Assembly: GCA_037367405.1 (NCBI GenBank)
Contig: JAZKJV010000295.1
Location: 868,001-932,000, forward strand
Origin: Ottelia alismoides
Taxonomy: Eukaryota > Streptophyta > Magnoliopsida > Alismatales > Hydrocharitaceae
DNA length: 64,000 nt
Reading direction: 5' to 3'
The notes under the pieces are model-generated. The model ran no database searches. It was not told the DNA's origin and worked only from the letters and a program-made list of their open reading frames with translations. Numbering within the stretch: the first letter of the stretch is position 1; every line of letters starts with the position of its first letter. The position numbers and the translations under genes were made by a program. Shown here in pieces: positions 34,701-46,700 of this stretch.

Positions 34701-37700
34701 ACAAAATTCCAGGGCATTATCACTTCTCACAATTTTAACAGATGCAAAAAAAACTTTACGAACTTCATTAATGAAATTGATGATAATATTCCCCGCTTCA
34801 GATTTATTCTTTAACAGAAATACCCATGACACATGAGAGAAATCATCCACAATAACTATATAAAACCTGTGTCCCTGATGATCAGGAACACGACTAGGAT
34901 CCCAGATATCGACATGAAACAACTCAAACTTGAAGGTACTACTCCGACACTAACGACTGGGAAAAATAGACCGATGATGCTTTCCCAACTGACAAGCCTC
35001 ACATTGAATGGATGTGTGAGGTGAAACTTGAGGGAACACATGACACAGTTTCTGAAGCGGTAGATGTCCAAAGCGCAGGTGCCACAGTAATGGGGAGATG
35101 GATCCAGCAGGTAGAGATGAGGTTCCAGCATAAGGAGTCCGACTAAGGTGATAGAGACCGCCTCGCTCATAGCCACGCCCAATCACGTTACCTGTAAGGA
35201 TGTCCTGAAAAACAAGAGAAGATGGATCAAAAATTGCTCGACAGTGTAAATCCTTTGTAAGTTGGCTAATGGACAGCAAGTTCATCGAAAAATCAGGTGC
35301 ATGTAACACGTTCTTGAGATGCATGGATGGTGTCAGTCTAATCTCCCCCTGACTAGTAATCAGGGAATGTGTTCCATTAGCAATAACCGCAGTACGACCT
35401 GGAGAAATCTGTGTGTATCCTGTAAGTAGACCTTGATCACCACACAGATGATGTGTGGCATCAGAGTCCATAATCCACTCTAAAGTATCTGTTCCACTAC
35501 TGCTAGTGAATGCATAGGTGCTACCTGATGTACTGGTGGATGCAGATGCAGACGCGGCAACATCGGAGTGACTCTCAGAACTAGGCGCTGATGCAGCGGG
35601 ACCAGATGGAGGAATGATGCCCCTCAGACGGGCTACAAGATCATCAAAGCGCTGATCCATAGATGAAGCAGCTGGTGGCTCAATCTGTTCAGCAACTCGT
35701 GCAGAAGCAGGAAACCCATGCTTAGAATAGCATGTGTCTTCGGTATGTCCAGTTTGATGGCAAAAAGTACATGATGGTCGAACACGACCTCCTCTGCCAC
35801 GAGGTCCACGGCCACAGAACTGATGATGACCTCCACGACCTCGATTGGCTGCCATGGCTGAGGCGGTCTGATTTGTACCAGACGAAGGAACAGTGATACG
35901 ACTCAGCCTATGAAAAGCTTCCTCCATAAGAGGAATAGTAGAATCTGTCAAGATCTGAGAACGTGCTGCCTCGTACTCTGGATCAAGGGCAGCAAGAAAA
36001 ACACCCACCATAGTGGCATTCCAATAGGTCTTCTGTTGCTCTGGAGTGGCTGTGAGAGGCATGAAGCTATAAAGCTTCTCAAACATTCCACGTAGAGATG
36101 TGTACAATGAGTGTAGAGGCCGTCCATTCTGCTTTATAGTAAAGATGTCATGCTGGAGTTGCAGAATCTTCGTCTCATTCTTTGCCTGAGAATATGTAGC
36201 AGTCAGAATATCCCACATTGCTTTTGCAGTGGGCTAATGAAGAATATCATTGGCAATCTCAATTGTTAGAGTTCTAGATAGCCAAACCTTGGCATATGCA
36301 TCATCCGCCTCCCATGAGGCATTGACCCCAGTCTTCTCAGCATGCTCTTCTTTAGTAAGTGTGTTTCTTACCGGTTGACTTCATCATACTCATGAACTGC
36401 ATTGCCCACAGTTCGTAATTTGAACCATCCATCTTCACAGTAGACGCTGGACCTCTGAAGGCGCCTATGGATGGGATGTCTGCCTTGCTTTCTGACATAG
36501 TGATAATGGAAGACTAGGGTAGTAGACTGAAGATATGATCGTCTACACGGACATTAACGTGTTTAGTTGCATGTGTAGACTCAAGCAACCAAACCCATTA
36601 ATTTGGAGATGCGCGCGTGGAACGAGTTCTGGGGCCGCACACGCGCTAACCTAGGGTTGCACGCGCACAGAGGTCAGGAGCTTTGCACGTACAGTTGTGC
36701 GCACTGGAGCACGCGCACTGCCGCAGGGGCGCACAGGATTACGCGCAGGGGCGCGCATGATCACGCGCACTGGCGCACGGATGCACGCACCAGTGCACAG
36801 ATGCATGCATGATCACGTGTAGGATCACACGCACTGGCGCACAGATGCACCGCAGGGGCGCGCAGGACTACGCGCAGGAACCAGCGCCGCGAAGAGGGCT
36901 GTTGCGCATGCAACTTGCCCTAGCGCGCAGGGACGATGTACCTCACACAAGCACGCACGGGGCGACGCACCTCGCGGGGAGGAGGCGCAAGATCAGAGGC
37001 GGCGCCGAGTGTGGCCGAGGTCGAGGGCGACACGATGTGGAGAGGCGCGCGGAGGGCTCGAAGGTGGAGGCTAGGGTTAGGGTTTGGTTCGAGAACTCCG
37101 GTCTAGGACCGTCGCTCTGATACCATGTTGGGAAAATAAGAAAACTTGTTTATTCCATCCACCCTAGGCTCTCTTATATAGGAGAGTAGCCTATGGGTAA
37201 AATACATAAAGAGTCCAACCAAGGTTCAAGAAAGCGGTATGCGTATGCGTTCGGACAGGTCACTGAATAGCGCTTAAGCGGTATGCAGGGGCATACGCGG
37301 GGTATATGCCGTTCCATGCGGTTTCCTAATTTTTTATTTATAAATAAATAAATATATACAAAAGTGACTACAACAGAACTAAATTTATGTATAATTGTGG
37401 TCCAACAGAAGATCTAAGAAAAATAACTTTCATATAGGATTCAAAACAATCTCTATCAATCAAATATCAATACTTCAATAGATCATTTAACACAAAATAA
37501 TTGACAACAATCAACAAAATAGAAAAGTTAGTACACAAAATGCCTCTATTGTTGAATATAATGTCATTTATCTCTGTCGTTATATTTATAACTGATCCTC
37601 CATCAAAAGTACCAAACTTTACATATAATATATTGCATTCATAATAACTATTAGTTGACTAAATTAGCTTGCTAAATTATTAGTACATTATTCTTTTTCT

Positions 37701-40700
37701 TCCTTGCATGTTTACTCCAATCTCGCAGTACAACTACTTTGACGATGGATTTAAATGGTCATGGAATGCTTGGTTGGGATACATGTAAAAGTAAGGAAAA
37801 CGTGACACAAATAACATAATAAAAACATGGCACAAATTAAAAAAATAAAAATAAATAAATAAATGTGTATGCGGTCGCACAGACCGCATATGCGGCCGCA
37901 CAGCCCGCATATGCGGCCTCACAGCCCGCATATGCGGCCGCACAACCGCAACCCGCATATGCGGCCGCACAACCCGCATATGCGGCCCACATAAGCGCAC
38001 GTGGCGCATTATGGGGGGCTTCATGATAGCGGTGCGCTGAGGGCACCGCATACGCATATGCGGTCGCATATGCGGCGGCACGGGCCGCTTTCGTGAACAC
38101 TGAGTCCAACAGGAAAAGAAAAATAACGAAAAGTACAGAAGTGAATAATATATCTCTACAATTGTTTTTCGAGAAGTATGTGAGAAAGGGGGAATATTGT
38201 ATAGAGTCACAGTTCGATTCCATATTCAGATTCTCCAGTCCAGAGGCCGGCCAGATTTTCAGACTCTACATAGATGTTCGGATTTTAGACTCGACGATCA
38301 TGTTCTGAGTCTTCAATTTGATCCGCACATGTCTGCGATCATCAGTTCAGAGGTCCCCATCTTTCTGGTTTTGTCAGCTCAGGATTTTCTTGTGTTCCAT
38401 AGGGACTCCAGAGTAGATATCCCATTCCCTATGCCATGTGGGTAGGGTTTTCATGTGGTTTCATAGGGACTCTAGAGTAGAGATCCCATTCTCTGAGCTA
38501 GTACGGTTGAGATCCAGTTCTCCTACGAGGAGACTTTTTAGATTCCATTCTCCAGCGACCGTGGACTCCGACGAGGATGTCTCCACGACCTTTTCAGTTT
38601 GACCCTTTCAGAGATGGAGCAGTTGTCCACATGGTGTGGCAGACTAGAGTACTCCGACGAGGAGACTCATTTCCAGTTGCAGTACCTCTGACAAGTGCAA
38701 TACAGAGCACATGCTCTCCGACGAGGAGATTCAATTTGACTCACACTCCAGCCTGTTTGTTCCTCCTCACCTACACAACATGAGAAGTAATATCCTCGAT
38801 AGCAGCCGACAGTTGTGTTTGCGCTGAGTTGGTATTGTCCGGAGTGTCTTGTAGTGTGAGTTTGAGATTTTTTTCTGTTTGTCCAAGCTGAGCATTGAAT
38901 GCTCCAGCTTGAGGGGGAGTGTTGGAGTATATGTGTTATACACCACTTATGTTGTAGATGGGTAAATGGATCACTCCAGGATCCATTTACTACATCCAGT
39001 TGTTTAGTCCCACATCCACCATCTATGGGATGTGGAAACTGAGTGAGGGCTATATAATAAGCCCCTCACCCTCTTGTAACAGTTGAGAAATTCAATAGAC
39101 ACATCAACCCTTTGGGACGTTCTCCCATAGTTTCATCCCGCTCCTCAGGGAGTAGAGTTCCACGTAAAATCCCGATGTTCTTCTTGTTTATGTTATATAT
39201 CTGATACTCGCTTCTGCATTCCTAGTTTCTAACATGATATATGTAATTATGTCATAAAAATAATGCTAAAAAGATGCTTGCATGTTAATTAGAAAAAAGA
39301 CCCAAGTAGCATGATTTTTCTGCATTGAAACACCTTAATGGGTGATCCTTGGTCAACTGCCTCGCTCAAATACGTTAGTTGGGGTATCTTAGATGGTGCT
39401 CCTCGAGAGAGCACCTAGATCGGAGGACCTTAGATGGTGTCCTCGACTGGCGTACCTCTACTCGTGGCACTGTGGTTAGTTGCATCGATTAACGAACCTT
39501 TGTTTATTGATTAGAGAACCTTGATTGACGTACCCTGACAACACACCTTAATCAAGAGGATCTCTGTGTAAGAAACCTCAATCAAGGGGGACCTCAATTT
39601 GATAAGACCTCGATTTAAAGACCTTAGCGGGAGCACCTCAGGCTTACACATCAGTTGGACTCCTACCCCCATTTTACACCTTTTGGAGCGACCTTAGGGA
39701 GAAAATCTCAGTGTAGTTCTACGAGGAGAGGAGGGGGGAGTCTAAAGCTTGGCTTCCTTCCTATGGGAGAGCAGAACTTTGCCTTTCTATCGAGGATTGA
39801 CCCTCGGGAGGGAGGAGCTCGATATACCTTACCAGGGACCTCGAACAATGCATTCGAGTTAACACGATGGTTTCTAGGCTACTCGGGTGCACATTAAAGT
39901 GGCTCCACATGGCTCAGGATTCACTGTTGTAGTTCGTTGAACACCTTTTGTGTTGTGCATAATGTGAAATTGATGGATCAGGTCATTGATTTGCCCTAAA
40001 TTCTTGATTAATGACCTGGAAGCATTCATAAAGATAGCTATCTTCCTGTTTGCTTGAGGAGGCTCTTGTTCTATCATCGTGCTTAAAATACACTGTCATA
40101 GCATTGGACGTCTTCCACGTGTCCTTGTTGGCATGGATTTGGGGAGAACTAGAGCCAAGCTTGAGTTCTTATACTTCGTTGATTACATCGCACACCCAAG
40201 TGACTAGCCTTGAGGGTTGAGAGAAAAAAATGGATGAGAGTAAAATCTATCAGAAAATATGAGCGGAGGCGATAAAAGGGAGAGACAATATCCAAAATTC
40301 AACAACTCATAACATGATCTCTCTACAATCCCTTGGGTGGGATTGCATAAAAATAAAATTAAAATAAATAAAATCCTTACAAAATCTTCTACAATTTAAC
40401 TAACTGAATTATTATCCACTTCAACCCATTATTATCCACTTCAACCCTGTGATTTTGAGATTTTAAATCGATTCCATTTCTTTAAACAAAACAGGAAAAA
40501 ATGACAAAAAAACTAACTTATCATAACCCTAATGCGTGTTTACGTAAATTAGGCAGGAAAAAATGACAAAAAAACTAACTTATCATAACCCTAATGCGTG
40601 TTTACGTAAATTAGGCACATATAAGAGTTCCAATCTCTTTAGAGCAATTCACTAAACACCTTATGTACACAGTTTTGTGCCTGACATTGGTGCAACATGG

Positions 40701-43700
40701 GATTGCAATGGATTATCACGATCATCGTTAATCAACAATTTATAAGCAAACACTTAAGCTAGGGGATGGTTGTCGCAGACGTGGTGAGATGAGTTTGCAT
40801 TGTGGTCCTCTCCCAGGGAACCCATGTTGTTGGAAGGATACGAGGTCTCCCACACTCTGAGGTGGTCGAAGTCGTGCCCTTTGGAGGGGACTTAATGCAT
40901 AATAGATCTGGAGGGGCATATGAGATGGGGCCTCCTGCAATTTGATGCAGCATGGAACGACAAATTGGGGCTCAATTAGGATCTTTCGTCCGCCAACTAC
41001 ATCCAATCATGGTTAAATTAGATTTAATTTTTTTGTCCATTAATTAGAGTTTAATTAAATCAGGATCAAGTTAATTTTATTTACGTCCAAATTCGTTAAA
41101 ATTTTTATTTAAAATAAGGAGATCGCCTATGATATCCAATCAATTAGTTAATCAGTTAAATCAATTAGATAGTCGATTAGAGTCAATTTAGGAGTCAATT
41201 AGGGTTTTATTTGATTTTAAATTTTATTCACTTTCTATTTTTTGTAATCCTACCCATCCTATATAAATGGTCATCCAATATTTTATTTAGTTGAAGTTGA
41301 AATTAAATTGGAGTTTCTACAAATTATTTCCCCCCTCTTTTCTTCTCTCCTTCCACGCGATCTCTGTGGTTCTTTTTCTCCAAATCCCTCGCATCGGCAA
41401 ATCCCCTTTTCCTCCCCCTCCAAAATTCTTCCACTGAATATTTTTCGTCTGTTAAAATTATTTTCACAGTTGGAATTTTCATTTTACATCAATTGGTATG
41501 GGAGCATGCCAACCAATTCCTTCCCACGACTCAACAATCATGTCCTGTGTTGTTGAGAGAAGTATGAGGTGAGTTGTTCAGATTATGCATGCCCATATGA
41601 AAAGAGAAAGGTGTTGAATCACATCTACAAAACAAATTTGAAGGTACAACGTTGGTTGGATTCGTTGTTCGATGAAGACATTTATTCAAGAAAAAATTTC
41701 GGATTACATAACATCCATACAACACAACTTCAACAATCACAAGGAAGAAGAAATAATAGAAGAAGTGGTTGTCCATGACATTTTATCTAGTATAAAACAA
41801 ATACATTGTGAGTCTGAAGGTTATAATGTAGAAAAAAAGGGAAGAAAACCCCTTTTCAGTTGCTGTTTAGGGGTTTTAACCCCGCAACCACCTCCCATCC
41901 CCGAATCTGATATCCAAGAGGTCCCCAAACATCTACCACCACCATCTTCGACAGTCATGGCTGCACCACCACCACCTCTATCCCCTTGCACTCCAAAAGC
42001 ATTCCCGCCACCACCTTCTCCTCGCCATCATAGTCCCGCTGCCACCCCCTCTCGCCACCCCATCACTGTCATTCCCGACTTAGTCCCTACCCATAATACC
42101 TCAAACACTGCCTTCTTATTTCCCAATCAAGCCAAACCCACCTGCAATACTGCTACAACCCCTGTCATTGCCAACCCTTCTCCCCACATACAAGCCAACA
42201 CCTTTCCATATGGTGCTCACCCTGTCCCTTCGCCCCTACCCATCTCGCTCTAAGGCCCTCTACCGATGGACCTCAAAGCTTCAGCATAGTCACCGTCGAC
42301 CCGAAGGCGCTCCCATCGTCGATTGTGGGACAGGTGCTGCCACTACCACCACCCCGTCCAATGCCAGGGGGAAGACAACATGCTCACCGCTACCCTTGCA
42401 TGACTCCACGTCGCATGCATTGCTGGAATTGTAGCCCTAGGGTTTGACACCTCCGTAGGGAGTGGAAGGACGAAACCTTTCGAAGAAGTGTTCGTGTTTT
42501 TCTCCAAGAAAATACATCCCAATGCCATAAAATTAGAGATATTTAATGGTCTTGAGATATTTGCATGAAAGCCCTTCCACTAATGGTACTTTACCAAAAG
42601 GCGAAACTTAATGGTAATGTAAGAGGGATATTTTATTATAGTGAGAGGGTGGAAATATTGCATTCACACCCTCTCGTGGAATATAACTATGAACGTAATG
42701 TTGAATTGATGAAGAAAGACATGAAATCGGAGCAAATTGTTGAATACAACAAGACTTCTCCGATACCACAATCAAAGACAAAACCCCCTCATCAGGAGAT
42801 GGGTTTTTCGAAATGACAGAGAACTGATGCATCGTGGAACGATGCGTTATGGATCAATTAGATCTTTCGTTCGTCAACTACGTCCAATTAAGGTTTTTAA
42901 ATTAGGATTTTAATTTCTGTCTGTTAATTAAAGTCTAATTTAATTAGAGTCAAGTTAATTTTATTTATGTCCAATTAAGTCCTTTAAAGTTTTTATTTTT
43001 TATTTTTATTTAAAAGGAGTTTTTTTTAAAATTTAAAAGGAGATTGCATGTGATTTCCAATCAATTAGTTATTCAGTGAGATGGATTAGTTAGTTTGTAG
43101 AGTCAATTTAGGAGTCAATTAGGGTTTTATTTGTTTACTTTCTATTAATATGTCTCCTATATTAAGGGGATGGTCATCCAATGTTTTAGTCAGTTGAAGT
43201 TTAAATTAAATTAGATTTTCTCCAAATTATCTCTCTCCCTCCCTTCTCTCCTCTTCATCCACACGATCTTCGAGGTTCTTTTTCTCCAAATCCATCGCAT
43301 TTGGCAAGTCTTTTCTTCCTCCATCCTCCAAAATTCTTCTACCCAATATTTTTACACCATCAGAATTATATCACACCGTTGGAATTTTCGTTTTGCATCA
43401 TAATTGGAGTCAGGTCGTTGGAGGGGAACATGAAAGGGGCATGGAGTGTGGCTTGATCCTTATGCAAAGGGAGCGGAATTCAACAAATGATGAAGCAAGC
43501 TGGTGTTGGAGGACTCTGTCAGTTGCCAAGCAAGGTGGAGTTGTAGCCCTTAGCATGTACAAAGGGAATATCATGCTTACGATCAGTTGCCAAGCAAGGT
43601 GGTTTTTGTTTAGGCAGATCTATACGGTAGAGATGAAGGCATGGTTGGTTGGGACTTGGGATCATCACATGGCCTACTTTGTCTCCTCAGAGACTATTGA

Positions 43701-46700
43701 TTGGCATGTATGTGACATGAGGATTTTTGTCCTCGTCACACTGTAAGTTGGCATAGATAAAAGATTAAGAAGAGAGTTTTGGGAAGAGTTGGACACTGTT
43801 TTTAAAGTAATCCCAAAAAGAATTGTTTGAGTAAAAAATGATACGTGGAAACAGATACTTAAAAGTTCAAAATTATACATGGCGACCATATTATTATTTT
43901 TTGAGACCAAAAAAGGGGGAAATTTACTATGGTGTCCATCCCAAATGCATTAGAATAAAGTTATAGAAAAAATTATAGAAACCAAGAATCGAGTAAAGTC
44001 TTTGCGTGCTCAGATGCAAAGATCTGGTTGGCTGGATGGCTTTTGTTTAGGCAGGTCTAGACGATAGAGATGAAGGCATGGTTGGTTGGGATCATCACGT
44101 GGCCTACTTTGTCTCCTCTTAGACTATTGATTGACATTGTATGTGACATGGGGATTTTTGTCCTCATCACACTGTAAGTTGGCATAGATAAAAGATTAAG
44201 AAGAGAGTTTTGGGAAGAGTTGGACAATGTTTTTAAAGTAATCCCAAAAAGAATTGTTTGAGTAAAAAATGATATGTGGAAATATATACTTTTAAGTTCA
44301 ACATTATACATGACGACCATGATTATTATTTTTTGAGACCAAAAAAAGGGGGAAATTTGCTACGGTTTTCTTCCCAAATGCATTAGAATAAAGTTATAGA
44401 AAAAATTATAAAAACCAAGAATCGAGTAAAGTCTTTGCGTGCTCAGACGCAAAGATCACCCTATTTCTTGCCCACAAAAGAGCATGAACAACTGCGTCTG
44501 GGAGAGAATCTTCCTCCTAGGATTGTGCTTATTCACAAACAGAGAGTCCAAAAAATTCCAGAGGTGTTGAAGGTTTAGTCAACCAAATCCAAGCTGCTTC
44601 CACACCCAGAGCTCTTTTCACGTGAGAAGAATAGGTGATTTAATGTCTCAATCGCATCGGCATAGAGCAGACAGATCTGTGGAACACCCACAATAAACCT
44701 TGAACAATGGTCTCTATTGAGAATACGCTCCCTTCGCAACATCCATAAGAATACCCCTATGCAGCTTGGCACTTTGAGTTGCCAGATAAACTTGCAGCCA
44801 TGGGCAAGATGCACTGCTGAAGGGGTTGACAATCTATCCACTGCCTTATAGGTCCGTTTAACAGAAAAATTCTTCACCATTCCACATCCTGTGGTCTCTT
44901 CCATCTGTAGGGCTCGGTAGCATGCTTAGAATGTCTAGAAGCCGATGAAAATCCTCCAGTCGCTGATCATAGAACTCTGTTAAAAAATTGGGCATCTAGT
45001 TGCCATTCTCCCAGCAATCTGCCACCTTAGCCTCCTGATCAGCAGCCAGAGCAAAAAGGCACATGAAGTAGGTTACCAACATGCCGCCGGTCGTCCAGTC
45101 ATCTGTCCTGCAAGAAAATGTCCGACTATCTCCAAGAATATGCCGAAATAGCTTTGGAACTGAGGCATCAATGATCTAATGCCCTTCATAAAAGCTGAAG
45201 TGTAGACTGATGGATGGCCCGACAAACTGGCCTTGGTTTCAATGCCATAGATGATAGATCCACCGTATAAGTTTGCAACAAAAATGCTCATTTTTGCCCT
45301 AGATTCTAGCGACCTACTTAAGAAGCAACGCCTTATTCATGGTCTCAAGGCATGTAACCCCACATGGCCCCCGTCTATCTTGGGAAGCGAAACAGACTCC
45401 CCGTCAACCAAGTGAATGCCCTCCTCGCCCTTTGATTTTGGCATTAATGGGTGTCCATCTGCTGTGTTTAATGCTAGCGTGGCAACTGTTGATGAGGTCA
45501 TGACGAGTCCTTTCTTTCCCCAATTTGTTGACAATTGGAGGTTTTACGGGGCTAGAGAAAGATGGGTCTTTCAGAGTTTGTTTGCTGCATCGTGTAAACC
45601 TTGTAGCAGAAGCTTTGGTCCTTACCTTCAGCAGGCTCATTTGGCTGTTGGTGTGAGCGAAAGGGTCCGGTCTGCGTATGAGATCGACTTCTCAGTTTGT
45701 CGTGGTGTGCTACACCGTGGTAGTAAGAAGTCGAGGGAAAAGACAAAGGAAGTGATTGATACTAAGGAGGGGCATGTGCTGAGGTTTTTCAGTGTAAGAA
45801 GCTCAAGATGTGTGAGGCATCATGGGACATCCAAGACATTGAGGAGTATGCTCATCGGTCTGTTTGGCTATGTGGGAGGCATCCACCTCCAGTGGTAAAG
45901 CGGACGATGATTTTTTATGTGAATGCCAGAGTTCTCAACCTCAATAAAAAGATCCCTTAAACAAGCTAGAAAGAAGGCTTGCAAGTTACGTGCCTATGTC
46001 ACAAACGATAGCAAGATGTCGTCGAGTAAGGGAATAGAAAAGTCGGATCCATCATCCGCTCTCACGTCGAGTTTCTTTTATACTAAATAGGAAGTAATTA
46101 AGTTGCTCACTTTGTTGAGGTTGAGTTGATGGGTGCAATTTCCTTGGTACTTTGTGAAGCTCGTTTCCTAGAATGTTCGAGGTGGGACAACATGGTAAGC
46201 AGAGAGTTGTGGGTTCACTTTTGTATGTCTGGCATGCATATAGGATTTGTTTGTAGAAGACGAAGATGGATCCTTTGAATTTTTTCATGTGGAGATCTAA
46301 CTATACGGGGAGGCTGATGGAGTACGTCAGTTCATTCTTGGGGGGCTTTTGACAGTATTTAGTGGGGTAGAATGGTGATGTCATGCAGTTGGTTGATTCT
46401 TCCCGGGTTTGGCATTCATTGTCTGTGTTATTAACTTGTAAGTCCCATAATGTGTGTTTTCTCTTCTTGTTGGTGTCAACCAACAAGCTGTAGACTGTTC
46501 ACGTTGTTGCCTTTTGTTCTGGCGATTGCCCTTTCGAGGATGGTTTCCTGTGTGATGGAGGATGGTTTTATGCTGGTTTCCACTAGTTCGTCTATTAGTT
46601 CCTCTCGTGCAGTATGCTAATTAATATTTTCTTCGTGCATGTGGTGTTTGTGAGGCGGAGGAAATCAGTGTCGCAAAGTCAGTATTTAGTATTCAATCAG

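Larger units (their letters stand above)
32134..38160 (-). mobile_element. Copia element with 144-bp LTRs, nested in copy 2
   Basis: Minus-strand element with LTRs at 32134-32277 and 37126-38160, the second interrupted by a DNA transposon. A perfect 5-bp duplication, attgt, flanks it (32129-32133 and 38161-38165). The primer site TGGTATCAGAGC abuts the 5' LTR (complement at 37114-37125) and a polypurine tract (complement of ctccccgtc) abuts the 3' LTR. Gag, protease, integrase, reverse transcriptase and RNase H are all recognisable, with several stops and frameshifts. Once the insertion is removed the two LTRs differ at 4 of 144 positions, so it is fairly young. It belongs to the same family as the element at 58496-63399. 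Confidence 0.93.
37126..38160 (-). repeat. Copia 5' LTR, interrupted by an 883-bp insertion
   Basis: The LTR sequence runs 37126-37219, then resumes at 38111 after the repeated agtccaac. Together the two parts make 144 bp, equal to the intact 3' LTR at 32134-32277. The insertion splits the promoter-bearing LTR, which should silence the element. Confidence 0.9.
30639..39234 (+). mobile_element. non-autonomous LTR retrotransposon, copy 2 (plus strand), nested host
   Basis: LTRs at 30639-30953 and 38920-39234 are close relatives of those of copy 1. The interior aligns with that of copy 1 in opposite orientation: the shared tail around 38170-38350 and 38760-38915, and a shared segment ending tcttctcccaact at about 32105-32117. 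A Copia element (32134-38160) sits inside, with its attgt duplication at 32129-32133 and 38161-38165. Without it the interior is about 1.94 kb, matching copy 1. A polypurine tract (gagggggag) precedes 38920, and a worn primer site (TGTTAACAGAGC) follows 30953. No target duplication remains, and the left LTR has lost its TGT start. Confidence 0.85.

Noticed and set aside
36603..37120. Plus-strand frames rich in His, Ala and Arg
   Set aside because: They lie over the gcgcac minisatellite in the minus-strand Copia leader and have repetitive products only.
37863..38095. CRISPR-like array of palindromic repeats
   Set aside because: Units adjoin directly without unique spacers, and the genome is a plant's. 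It is a minisatellite within a transposon.
37734..38223. Two minus-strand frames of 128-158 codons with repeated peptides
   Set aside because: The repeated peptides reflect the 21-bp palindromic minisatellite of the hAT-like element. The frames run across the element boundary into LTR sequence.
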